Below are positions 1 to 6,811 of a stretch of DNA of 16,213 nt, piece by piece. A model generated the notes under the pieces. It was not told where the DNA came from. It saw only the letters and a program-made list of their open reading frames with translations, and searched no databases. A program made the translations under genes and the position numbers. The first letter of the stretch is position 1, and each line of letters begins with the position of its first letter. The stretch is from an uncultured Opitutaceae bacterium (lineage in GTDB: Bacteria; Verrucomicrobiota; Verrucomicrobiia; Opitutales; Opitutaceae). Location: contig CALFNJ010000493.1 in assembly GCA_937902865.1 (NCBI GenBank), positions 1 to 16,213 of the forward strand, given 5' to 3'.

Positions 1-782
1 GCGCGACGATCAAGGCGATCGACTTCGCCGGCGGCACCGTGGTGCACATGTCCTCGGGCTGGTCCGCGCTGCTGCTCTGCCTGATCATCGGGCCCCGCAT
101 CGGCTTCGGAAAGACGCCGATGCCTCCGCACAGCATGGTGCTCTGCATGATCGGCACCGGGATGCTCTGGGTCGGCTGGTACGGCTTCAACGCCGGCTCC
201 GCGGTCGCCGCCGACGGGGTCGCGGCCAACGCCTTCACGACCACGACGCTCGCCACCGCGGTCGCATCCTTCACCTGGGCCGCCCTCGAGTACCTCACCC
301 GCAAGAAGGCCAGCGTGCTCGGCTTCTGCTCCGGCGCGGTCGCTGGCCTGGTCGTGGTCACGCCCTGCTGCGGCTTCATCGACAGCACGTCCGCGATGTG
401 GGTCGGCCTGCTCGCCGGCGTGGTTCCGTTCCTCGCCTGCACCAAGCTGAAGCCGCTGCTGGGTTACGACGACGCGCTCGACACCTTCGGCGTCCACGCG
501 GTCGGCGGCACGCTCGGCGCCTTCATCACCGGCATCTTCGCCACGGCGTCGGTCAACGGCAACCTGAACACCAACCTCAAGGACATCGTCGGCAAGACCC
601 TTTGGCTGGAACAGCTCAAGGCCATCGGCCTGACGCTCGTGCTCTCGGTCATCTCGACCGTGATCATCGCCTACCTCATCAAGGCGGTCATCGGCCTCCG
701 CCCGACGCCCGAAGGCGAACAGGAAGGCCTCGACCTCTCCGACCACGGCGAGGAAGGCTACATCTACGAAGCCAAGTCCTGA
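1..782 (+). CDS. amtB: Ammonium transporter (Amt/MEP/Rh family), C-terminal part
   Basis: This is an inner-membrane ammonium channel, truncated at the left window edge; the reading frame begins at base 3 and 259 residues are visible. Near the visible start is the Amt signature DFAGGTVVH, whose histidine corresponds to the first of the twin pore histidines. The second pore histidine is in DTFGVHAVGG (about codon 168 of the visible part). Between and after them are repeated hydrophobic membrane helices. The cytoplasmic tail ends in an acidic segment, GLDLSDHGEEGY, typical of Amt proteins, where GlnK-type PII proteins dock in the family. An intrinsic terminator follows 26 nt after the stop. No glnK gene is visible; it could lie upstream, outside the window. 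Family assignment is secure; the exact paralogue is not determined. Confidence 0.95.
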   Translation, partial: ATIKAIDFAGGTVVHMSSGWSALLLCLIIGPRIGFGKTPMPPHSMVLCMIGTGMLWVGWYGFNAGSAVAADGVAANAFTTTTLATAVASFTWAALEYLTRKKASVLGFCSGAVAGLVVVTPCCGFIDSTSAMWVGLLAGVVPFLACTKLKPLLGYDDALDTFGVHAVGGTLGAFITGIFATASVNGNLNTNLKDIVGKTLWLEQLKAIGLTLVLSVISTVIIAYLIKAVIGLRPTPEGEQEGLDLSDHGEEGYIYEAKS

Positions 783-808
783 GCCCGGCGCTCAAATATA
801 TCTTCTGC

Positions 809-836
809 AAGCCCGCTCTTTGGAGCGGGCTTTTTA
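809..836 (+). terminator. Rho-independent terminator of amtB
   Basis: The stem is gcccgctc (811-818) paired with gagcgggc (823-830), with a tttg loop, extended by AA/TT at the base and followed by a T-run (831-835). It lies 26 nt downstream of the amtB stop. This is the clearest intrinsic terminator in the window. Confidence 0.88.
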
Positions 837-845
837 TTTCGGAGG

Positions 846-922
846 TTTCACACAGAGAACACGGAGTACACAGAGATGAAGGATCGGTTAAACTCTGTGT
901 ACTCCGTGTTCTCTGTGTGAAA
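846..922. repeat. CACAGAG-family palindromic element, copy 1
   Basis: Two perfectly complementary 30-bp arms (846-875 and 893-922) surround a 17-nt loop. The outer ends read tttcacacagag and ctctgtgtgaaa. It lies between the amtB terminator and purE. A second, shorter copy is at 2741-2801. Translating it gives tell-tale nonsense such as HREHGVHRDE or SVYSVFSV, so frames running through it are spurious. A hairpin this long should form in RNA or in single-stranded DNA. Confidence 0.92.
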
Positions 923-930
923 TCGGATCG

Positions 931-978
931 AATCTGCGCCGACCTGCGCGTCTCCGCGCCTCTGCGCGAGACTTCCGA
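931..978 (+). repeat. TCTGCG...CGAGACTTCCGA dispersed repeat, copy 1
   Basis: This pyrimidine/GC-patterned segment ends in cctctgcgcgagacttccga. The same end occurs at 11041-11075 (plus strand), and a related version occurs at 12651-12685 (minus strand). Here it directly abuts the CACAGAG palindrome. It has no inverted partner nearby, so it looks like a solo arm of another palindrome family. The region from here to purE (979-1042) holds nothing else recognisable. Confidence 0.6.
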
Positions 979-1042
979 AGATTGATCCGCGGCGATATGA
1001 TCTTGCCCCAGCCCGAGCGCGGCTTTCGCTAGCAGGCCTATT

Positions 1043-1528
1043 ATGGCGAAACCGCTCGTCGGCATCATCATGGGCAGCACCTCCGATTGGGAGACGATGC
1101 GGCATGCGGCCGAGACGCTCACGTCGCTCGGCGTGCCGTTCGAGAAACGCGTGGTTTCGGCGCACCGCACCCCCCGGCTCATGGTCTCCTACGCGGAGTC
1201 GGCCGAGCGCCGCGGGCTGAAGGTCATCATCGGGGGCGCCGGCGGCGCCGCGCATCTGCCGGGCATGACGGCGTCGCTCACCACGCTGCCGGTCCTCGGC
1301 GTGCCGGTGGAGTCGAAGGCGCTCAAGGGCCTGGATTCGCTGCTTTCCATCGCACAGATGCCGGGCGGCGTGCCGGTCGCGACCTTCGCGGTCGGCAAGG
1401 CCGGAGCGATCAACGCCGGTCTCTTCGCCGCTTCGCTTCTCGCGCAGAGCGACGTCCGCACCCGCCGCGCGTGGCACGGCTTCCGCGCCGCGCAGACCGC
1501 CAAGGTGCTGAAGGCGAAGCTGCCGTGA
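1043..1528 (+). CDS. purE: N5-carboxyaminoimidazole ribonucleotide mutase PurE (class I)
   Basis: PurE moves the carboxyl group of N5-CAIR to C4 to give CAIR in de novo purine synthesis, in the cytoplasm. The 161 residues match the usual single-domain length. Class I motifs are present in order: MGSTSDW (10-16, phosphate loop), SAHRTP (39-44, with the catalytic-site histidine), GGAGGAAHLPGM (64-75), then PVLGVPV and SLLSIAQMPGGVPVATF with a terminal helix. The ATG at 1043 puts the family's N-terminal strand immediately after the start; ribosome binding is weak (agg near 1034). Its stop overlaps the purK start, so the two are probably translationally coupled. A PurK partner is expected for class I PurE and is present. 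Identification is secure. Confidence 0.96.
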   Translation: MAKPLVGIIMGSTSDWETMRHAAETLTSLGVPFEKRVVSAHRTPRLMVSYAESAERRGLKVIIGGAGGAAHLPGMTASLTTLPVLGVPVESKALKGLDSLLSIAQMPGGVPVATFAVGKAGAINAGLFAASLLAQSDVRTRRAWHGFRAAQTAKVLKAKLP

Positions 1529-2685
1529 CGATCAGGATGATCCCGCCGGGAAAAACCATCGGCGTGCTCGGCGGCGGCCAGCTCGGCCGCATGTTCGCCC
1601 AGGCGGCGCACACGCTCGGCTATCGCGTCCACATCTTCGAGCCGCAGGCGGGCGGTCCGGCGGGCGCTGTCGCCGATTTCGAGACGAACGCGTCCTACGA
1701 GGACACCGCCGCGTTGGAGAAATTCGCGGCCGGCTGCGACGTCGTCACCTACGAGTTCGAGAACATCCCGTCCGAGCCGCTCGCCGCCGTCGCGCGCCGC
1801 GCGCCGCTGCATCCCAACGCGGAGGTGCTGCACGTCTGCCAGAACCGGCAGCGCGAGAAGGCCTGGCTCAAGGCCAACAAATTTCCGCACGTGGCCTATG
1901 CCGAGGCGCTCGATGGCGACATCGCGCCTGCCGTGGCGGAGGTCGGTCTGCCCTGCGTGGTGAAGACGGCCGACTTCGGTTACGACGGCAAGGGGCAGAT
2001 GAAGCTCGAGACCGAGGCCGACCTGGCCCAGGCCGCCGCGATCTTCCGCGGCCGCCGCTGCGTCATCGAGCGCTGGTGCACATTTTCCTGCGAGCTGTCT
2101 GCCATCGTTGCGCGCAGTTCGGCCGGCGAGGCGAAGGCTTTTCCGATCGCCGAAAACATTCACACCCACCACATCCTCGATTTTTCCCTGGTGCCCGCGC
2201 GCATTCCGGCGGAGGTGACGGCGGCGGCCCAGCGGCTCGCGGAGGATATCGCGGCGCGGCTCGGCGTGATCGGCCTGCTGGCGGTGGAGTTTTTCCTCAC
2301 GACCAAGGGCGAGATCCTGGTGAACGAGCTCGCGCCCCGGCCGCACAATTCCGGGCACTGGTCGATCGACGGCGGTGAAACCAGCCAGTTCGAGCAGCAC
2401 GTGCGCGCCGTCTGCGGCCTTCCCCTCGGCGGCGTCGCGGTCCGCGAGCCCACGGTGATGGTGAACATTCTCGGCGACGCCTGGCAGTGGAAAGACGGCA
2501 AGGTGATCGGCGCTCCCGCGTGGGAGGTCATTCTCGCCGAGCCCCGCGCCAAGCTGCACCTCTATGGCAAGGCCGAGCCGCGCCCGGGTCGCAAGATGGG
2601 CCACTTCACGGTGCGCGACACCTCGATCGAGGCCGCCTTCGGTCGCGCCAAGGCGCTGCAGGCGCGTCTGGCTCGAACCACGTAG
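1525..2685 (+). CDS. purK: 5-(carboxyamino)imidazole ribonucleotide synthase PurK (ATP-grasp)
   Basis: PurK carboxylates AIR with ATP and bicarbonate to N5-CAIR, the substrate of PurE encoded just upstream. The protein (386 aa from GTG 1525) opens with the GVLGGGQLGRM nucleotide/AIR-binding loop. It then shows the family motifs YEFENIP, KTADFGYDGKGQ (ATP-grasp glycine-rich loop), ERWCTFSCELS, AENIHTHHILDFS and the C-terminal NELAPRPHNSGHWSIDG...TSQFEQHVRA metal/ATP site. I chose GTG 1525 because it forms a 4-nt GTGA overlap with the purE stop and has AAGG about 10 nt upstream. ATG 1537 is the alternative and would remove four residues. The frame is open far upstream inside purE, but that part is shadow coding. 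Confidence 0.94.
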   Translation: MTIRMIPPGKTIGVLGGGQLGRMFAQAAHTLGYRVHIFEPQAGGPAGAVADFETNASYEDTAALEKFAAGCDVVTYEFENIPSEPLAAVARRAPLHPNAEVLHVCQNRQREKAWLKANKFPHVAYAEALDGDIAPAVAEVGLPCVVKTADFGYDGKGQMKLETEADLAQAAAIFRGRRCVIERWCTFSCELSAIVARSSAGEAKAFPIAENIHTHHILDFSLVPARIPAEVTAAAQRLAEDIAARLGVIGLLAVEFFLTTKGEILVNELAPRPHNSGHWSIDGGETSQFEQHVRAVCGLPLGGVAVREPTVMVNILGDAWQWKDGKVIGAPAWEVILAEPRAKLHLYGKAEPRPGRKMGHFTVRDTSIEAAFGRAKALQARLARTT

Positions 2686-2704
2686 AGCGGGTCTCCGACC
2701 CGCT
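2686..2704. repeat. Small GCGGGT/ACCCGC hairpin after purK
   Basis: An 8-bp perfect stem, agcgggtc/gacccgct, with a 3-nt loop begins on the base after the purK stop. A related hairpin, in the same context tagNgcgggt...ccgg, recurs at 15204-15229, so it looks like a dispersed element rather than a gene-specific terminator. The purK copy has no T-run. Confidence 0.55.
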
Positions 2705-2740
2705 TCCGGGGTCCAATCGAAATCCCTCGAGCCGGTTTCG

Positions 2741-2801
2741 CACAGAGACACAGAGTGCACAGAGATCGGAATTTTTCCTCTGTGTACTCTGTGTCTCTGT
2801 G
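2741..2801. repeat. CACAGAG-family palindromic element, copy 2
   Basis: The 24-bp arms (2741-2764 and 2778-2801) differ at one position, which leaves a G:U-compatible pair, around a 13-nt loop. It occupies the gap between convergent purK and the MocA-like gene. It shares the cacagag/ctctgtg ends with the element at 846-922 but is shorter. Confidence 0.88.
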
Positions 2802-2828
2802 TGACACCGGGTTTCTACCCGTTCGCTT

Positions 2829-3425
2829 TTAGGTTTTCGCTTCCCGCTGCCAGCGTTCGTAGTCGCCGGGGGTGTCTAAATCGAAAGCGAGTTCGGGCAA
2901 ATCCACGGCTGTTACCTGTTCCGCCGGACCGTTGAGCAGCGCTCGTGCGCCCGCGTCGCCGGTGAGCGCGGCGAGCGTCGCGAAGTGCTCACGCAGAAAA
3001 AGCGCCGGCGCGCCGTTCTTTCCGGCGTAGCGGGCTGCGACGATGCTTCGCCCGCTCGTGCGCTGCGCCTCGACCAGCTGGGCGATGGTCTTCGGCGCGA
3101 ACGCCGCCTGGTCGCAGAGCGCCACCACGGCGGCATCGAGCGAGCGCGAGAACTGGCGCAGCGTCGTAATACCCGCACGGATCGAGGAGGCCATGCCCTC
3201 GGCCCATGTCGGATTTTCCGCGATCAGCACCGGCAGACGGGCAAGGCAGGGGCGGATCTTCTCCGCATTTGCCCCGAGCACGATCACGACCGGCCAAGCC
3301 GCTGAACCCAGCGCTGCTTCGGCGGCGCGAACAATCAAAGGCTTGCCGTCGATCTCGAGCAGTTGCTTCGGCGCGCCCATTCGGGTCGAAGCGCCTGCGG
3401 CGAGAATGATTATGCCGAAGCGCAT
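2829..3425 (-). CDS. MocA-type molybdenum cofactor nucleotidyltransferase (NTP_transf_3)
   Basis: A probable cytoplasmic transferase that adds a nucleotide (CTP in MocA, GTP in MobA) to molybdopterin cofactor. The 198 residues start with IIILAAGASTRMG (5-17) followed by PKQLL, the nucleotide-binding signature of the GT-A-like family. Later motifs are ENPTWAEGMASSI, ALCDQ (metal-site aspartate region), GDAGAR and a terminal DLDTPGDY. ENPxWxEGM and GDxGAR favour MocA over MobA. I placed the start at ATG 3425; the frame stays open to 3518, but that extension is translated palindrome. It follows xdhC on the same strand, a pairing expected for maturation of xanthine-dehydrogenase-type enzymes. No Shine-Dalgarno sequence is visible: a palindrome ends one base before the ATG. 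Confidence 0.86.
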   Translation of the reverse strand: MRFGIIILAAGASTRMGAPKQLLEIDGKPLIVRAAEAALGSAAWPVVIVLGANAEKIRPCLARLPVLIAENPTWAEGMASSIRAGITTLRQFSRSLDAAVVALCDQAAFAPKTIAQLVEAQRTSGRSIVAARYAGKNGAPALFLREHFATLAALTGDAGARALLNGPAEQVTAVDLPELAFDLDTPGDYERWQREAKT

Positions 3426-3426
3426 G

Positions 3427-3520
3427 AGGTGGAACGCGTTGTCCCTAACGCGTTGCGAGACGTTGCCGATGGGTGATGCGGACGGTGCGAACAACGCGCT
3501 AGGGACAACGCGTTCCACCT
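3427..3520 (-). repeat. AGGTGG-AACGCG palindromic element, copy 1 (xdhC/mocA junction)
   Basis: The 29-bp arms (3427-3455, 3492-3520) have one mismatch and flank a 36-nt loop. The outer ends are aggtggaacgcg and cgcgttccacct. Read on the minus strand, the loop contains ccgtccgc and ggcaacgtc. These also occur in the loop of the 15279 copy, and in part in the 9630 copy, which fixes this copy's orientation as minus. It fills the intercistronic gap: one base separates it from the xdhC stop (3522-3524) and one from the mocA-like ATG (3423-3425). Confidence 0.95.
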
Positions 3521-3521
3521 G

Positions 3522-4529
3522 TTACTTGATTCCATGGATCGATCCCGTCCGCTCGCGTAGGGGGCGCGCATCGCGCTGGCCGAGCGCCGCCTGCATCTCC
3601 GCCATGATCGCGAGCGCGACTTCGCCGGAAGTTTCGGCGCCGAGATCGAGGCCGACCGGCGCGTGCAGGCGTGCCTGCATTTCCGGCGTGAGCACGAAGC
3701 CGTCGGCCGTGAGATCCGCGGCGATCTTGTCGGCGCGCTTCTTCGGTCCGAGCAGTCCCAGATAGGCGAGCGGCCGGGCAAGCAGCGCACGAAGCAGGGG
3801 GACGTCGTGGACGTAGTGATGCGTCATGACGACCGCCAGCGTTGCCGGACCCGGATCGATCCGGCCCACCAGCTCCGCGGCTGGCCCCACCACGAGGGCA
3901 TCGGCTTCGGGAAAACGCGCGGCGGTGGCAAACGCGGGCCGCGGATCGGCGACGGTCAGGTGCCAGCCGAGCTGTTTGGCGAAACCGGCGAGCGGCTGGG
4001 CGTCATCGCCTGCGCCGAAAATCACGAGCGAGACCGGCGGCTCGAGCGTCTGGCGGAAAATACCCGCATCCGAAGGCGTCGGGGTGAAGGGCGAGGCGAG
4101 ACGCGTGCCGAGCGGCGCCCTGGCTCCGGCGCCCCGCCAGATCACCTCGATGTCAGTGGCGCGGCGCGCGCCGAGATTGGCGGACAGCGTCTTCACCCAT
4201 TCGGGATTGGCGGGAAGTTTTTCGAGCAGCACCTGGACCACGCCGTGACAGCCGAGCCCGACGCCCCAGACCAGATCGTTCTCCGAAGAGGTATCGTAGA
4301 GCACGAGCTCGGGTTTTCCGCTGGCGGCCACCGCGTGGGCGCGGGCGAGCACGTCCTCCTCGAGGCAGCCGCCGCTGATCGAGCCGATGCGACGGCCGTC
4401 CGCCGTAACGAGCAGGCGCGCGCCTGGACGGCGGTAGGACGAGCCTTCGACGGTGACGAGCGTCGCCAGCACCCCGGACTTGGCGCCGGGGGCGGTGAGA
4501 TGCTGGACGATGGCTTGCAGCTCCTTCAC
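3522..4529 (-). CDS. xdhC: XdhC/CoxI-family molybdoenzyme maturation factor
   Basis: XdhC-family proteins bind molybdenum cofactor and help sulfurate and insert it into xanthine dehydrogenase and related hydroxylases, in the cytoplasm. The 335-residue protein has the N-terminal XdhC/CoxI domain, with GSSYRRPGARLLV (29-41), IGSISGGCLEEDV (48-60, conserved Cys55) and GLGCHG (91-96). A Rossmann-like XdhC C-terminal domain begins at VIFGAGDDAQPL (169-180) and continues through MTHHYVHD and YLGLLGPKKR. The start is GTG 4529, the only reasonable start upstream of the first domain; no clear ribosome site is seen. It is 15 nt downstream of the GH20-like gene and is followed by the MocA-like gene. No xanthine dehydrogenase subunit genes are in the window, so the client enzyme must lie elsewhere. 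Confidence 0.93.
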   Translation of the reverse strand: MKELQAIVQHLTAPGAKSGVLATLVTVEGSSYRRPGARLLVTADGRRIGSISGGCLEEDVLARAHAVAASGKPELVLYDTSSENDLVWGVGLGCHGVVQVLLEKLPANPEWVKTLSANLGARRATDIEVIWRGAGARAPLGTRLASPFTPTPSDAGIFRQTLEPPVSLVIFGAGDDAQPLAGFAKQLGWHLTVADPRPAFATAARFPEADALVVGPAAELVGRIDPGPATLAVVMTHHYVHDVPLLRALLARPLAYLGLLGPKKRADKIAADLTADGFVLTPEMQARLHAPVGLDLGAETSGEVALAIMAEMQAALGQRDARPLRERTGSIHGIK

Positions 4530-4544
4530 GCGGATGAGTCCGCT

Positions 4545-6500
4545 TCAGGATGCAGGCGGCGGCGGGAAAGCAAGCGGCAGCTCGCCCTGGTTGACCTGCA
4601 GATCGAGCTCGGGAAATCCACGCTGCGGAGCCGGACGACCGAGCAGTTTGCGCAGGGCGGAGGGCCAATGCCGGGGGCGCAGTCGCGTCACGCCATCCGT
4701 GAGCTCGACTTGTCCGAGACGAACCTGGCCGATACCGCGCACGGCCAGGCGCAGTCGTGCCGATGGTGAATCGATGGGCACGGTGAACTCCCGCCGGAGC
4801 GGCGTGCGGGGGCGCGCCGCCGCGGCGCGGAATTCAATCGTGAACCGGCCGTGCAGCACCGCCCAGGTGCCGTCGGACTGACGCTGTTCCACCACGACCT
4901 TCTGCAGGGCGGGCGCGAAATTCCAGACGAGGAAGCGCAGCTGCCAGGCGCCGCAGACCGGCGTCGCTGCGCGTAGCAATTCCGGTCGCGCGGCGACGGA
5001 GGCGAGCCATTCGCGCCAGCTGCTCAGCCGGTCGGCGTCGGCGGCGAGCAGCGTCTCGTTCGGACCGCGGACCGCGCGATCGCGCGTCCGGGTCCACATG
5101 GCCCGCGCGGCGCTGCGGCCGTCGCGCCAGGCGCGGCCGAATTCCTGCGCTTCGGTCCGCAGCGCGAGGAGAGCGGGCTTGATCCGCGGATGGGTCGGCC
5201 CGCCTTGGGCGAGCCAGCGCCGCAGCTGGAAAACACTGCGGACGTTTTTCCGGACAAAGACGTCGCGCACCGCCAGGTAGCGGCGGAAGCGCAGGCTCGC
5301 GGCGAATGCCGCCGCCCGTCCCGCCGTCCGGGCGGTCTGCCGGTTGAAGAATGCGAGCTCGCGCTCATACGACGACAGGCCCTCGCGCCCGGCGGACAAA
5401 TCCCAGCGGTCGTTGATTTCCCAGCGCGCGTAGCCGGCAAACGCGCCGGCATCGGCCGCCAGCGCGGTCCGGGCGAGCTCGCGTGCGGCGGCGCGGGAGA
5501 TTTTCGACGCCGCCGTTTGCTGGAATCCGCGCGTGAGCAGGTCGACGGTGTCGCTCTTTTCCGGCTCCAGCCAGAGACCGGCGGCCGCGGCATCGACCGT
5601 GACCGGTAATTCAGCCGCGAGGCGGCTGGCTTCCCAGGACGTCACGAGCATGCCGGCGGCCTGCGTGCGCTGGCAGCGTTCCCACCAGGCGCGGATGTTC
5701 GCCAGCCGCTCGCCGAAGACGGGCAGGGGCTCGTGGCGGAAGGCGCCGTTCATCGGGCAACCCCAGTATTCGATGCCGCGGGCGCGCAGCGGCGTCGCCA
5801 GGTCGCGCTCCGCGAAATTGAACAGCTCGACCCGCGGGTGACGTCCGAAGGGATAGTAGTACCAATCGTAGGTGATGATGTCGGCCGGCAGCTGCGGGAT
5901 CGCTTCCGGCAGATGGTAGAGCATGTCAGCCCACAACCCGAGGCGCAGACCGAGGCCGTGGGTCAGCCGGTGCAGGCGGTTGACGTGGCCGGCAAAGTGG
6001 CCCGCGAGCCCGATGCGTGCGATCTCCGCGCGGCTGAGCGGATGGAGACCGAGGTGGAATGACTCGTCGAGGCCGACGTGCACCTTCCCCGCGGTGCAGA
6101 ACGGCCGCATGTCGTGGAGCAGCTTGGCTGCGACCTCGAGCGTGCGGGGGTGGAGCGGGCAGATCTGGCCCTGGGCGAGCGGCGAGCCGTCCGGCGCGCG
6201 GCGCTCGTTGAGGTCGCGCAGGGCGGGGACCTTGAGGAGATACTGGGTGTGGCCGAGCAGGTTGACGATCGGCACGACCCGAATGCCGGCGCGATCGGCG
6301 GCGGCGACGAGGGTCTCGAATTCCCGATACGTATAGGCGTCCGCGCGCGCCACGCCGGGCAGGCTGGGGTAGGCGACCGCGTCCTCCAGGTGCAGGTAGA
6401 GCTCCTGGTAGCCCCAGTCGGCGTAGCGCGGCAGCTGCGTGCGCAGCCAGCCGAGCCGCTCCACCTGGCGGGCGAGGTCCCATTGAAACGCGCGGATCAT
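4545..6500 (-). CDS. GH20-like glycoside hydrolase (beta-N-acetylhexosaminidase type)
   Basis: A 651-residue protein whose N-terminal 330 or so residues look like a GH20 TIM barrel. VGLDESFHLG (142-151) carries an adjacent Asp145-Glu146 pair at the position of the GH20 catalytic D-E. PIVNLLGHTQYLLK (77-90), RLGLWADM (186-193) and TYDWYYYP (210-217) fit barrel strands with active-site aromatics. The C-terminal half is Arg/Ala-rich and mostly helical, then beta-rich, and I do not recognise it. There is no signal peptide, so a cytoplasmic enzyme acting on imported oligosaccharide is inferred. I chose ATG 6500; the frame is open to 6800, but those 100 codons read through a palindrome (6557-6693). 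It heads the minus-strand cluster with xdhC and the MocA-like gene. Substrate is unproven; inverting or retaining behaviour cannot be read here. Confidence 0.72.
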   Translation of the reverse strand: MIRAFQWDLARQVERLGWLRTQLPRYADWGYQELYLHLEDAVAYPSLPGVARADAYTYREFETLVAAADRAGIRVVPIVNLLGHTQYLLKVPALRDLNERRAPDGSPLAQGQICPLHPRTLEVAAKLLHDMRPFCTAGKVHVGLDESFHLGLHPLSRAEIARIGLAGHFAGHVNRLHRLTHGLGLRLGLWADMLYHLPEAIPQLPADIITYDWYYYPFGRHPRVELFNFAERDLATPLRARGIEYWGCPMNGAFRHEPLPVFGERLANIRAWWERCQRTQAAGMLVTSWEASRLAAELPVTVDAAAAGLWLEPEKSDTVDLLTRGFQQTAASKISRAAARELARTALAADAGAFAGYARWEINDRWDLSAGREGLSSYERELAFFNRQTARTAGRAAAFAASLRFRRYLAVRDVFVRKNVRSVFQLRRWLAQGGPTHPRIKPALLALRTEAQEFGRAWRDGRSAARAMWTRTRDRAVRGPNETLLAADADRLSSWREWLASVAARPELLRAATPVCGAWQLRFLVWNFAPALQKVVVEQRQSDGTWAVLHGRFTIEFRAAAARPRTPLRREFTVPIDSPSARLRLAVRGIGQVRLGQVELTDGVTRLRPRHWPSALRKLLGRPAPQRGFPELDLQVNQGELPLAFPPPPAS

Positions 6501-6556
6501 CGCCGTGAAATTGCCGAGAGGGATCGCACGCGTCGAGGGAATCAGCGACCGGAGGG

Positions 6557-6693
6557 TGTCACGCGAAGACGCGAAGGTCGCGAAGTCGAGGCGGGAAATA
6601 ACCTGACGGCCGGCCCGCTTATCACGTATTACGTGACAAGCCGGGTCGGCGCACGGGCGGGATTCTTCGCGACCTTCGCGTCTTCGCGTGACA
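6557..6693. repeat. GCGAAGACGCG-family element with nested palindrome
   Basis: Perfect 29-bp arms (6557-6585 and 6665-6693; outer ends tgtcacgcgaag and cttcgcgtgaca) enclose a 79-nt centre. The centre carries its own near-palindrome at about 6616-6646 (cccgcttatcacgta against tacgtgacaagccggg, one mismatch and one bulge). It lies in the 311-nt gap between the divergent GH20-like and TonB-receptor genes, so it must sit close to both promoters. A solo arm extended by the flanking cggagg is found at 15411-15446. I see no other confident promoter or operator in 6501-6811. Confidence 0.93.
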
Positions 6694-6811
6694 CGGATCG
6701 GCGCGATTTGTGTCGGGGAGGTGACGGTTGGGTGGCCGTCGTGTGATAAAACGATGACGCACGGAACGGGCACTTGACCGCGATTTGCGCCCGACGGCAC
6801 GGTGGCATTCG

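Noticed and set aside
398..985. Open frame overlapping the amtB end and running into the palindrome
   Set aside because: Arg-rich shadow of amtB in another frame; its C-terminus is the translated CACAGAG repeat.
848..1477. Minus-strand frame across the palindrome and purE
   Set aside because: Antisense of purE with an R/H/D-rich composition typical of shadow frames; it ends in repeat-derived TENTEYTE/SVYSVFSV.
1189..2760. Long (523-codon) minus-strand frame opposite purE/purK
   Set aside because: High-GC antisense openness; no family motifs, while the plus strand encodes clear PurE and PurK.
3427..3520. Classical insertion sequence remnant with target-site duplication
   Set aside because: No convincing target duplication is visible around any of the three full copies, and no transposase fragment is present.
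3043..4769. Long plus-strand frames opposite xdhC and the MocA-like gene
   Set aside because: Antisense shadows without recognisable domains; the minus-strand products are well-conserved families.
6728..6750. Sigma-70-like ttgggt...gataaa upstream of the receptor gene
   Set aside because: Spacing between the two hexamers is only about 11 nt, too short for a standard promoter.
6501..6800. 100-codon N-terminal extension of the GH20-like protein
   Set aside because: Encodes the palindromic repeat (RVTRRREGREE and ATFASSRDT) and no domain; ATG 6500 directly precedes the barrel.
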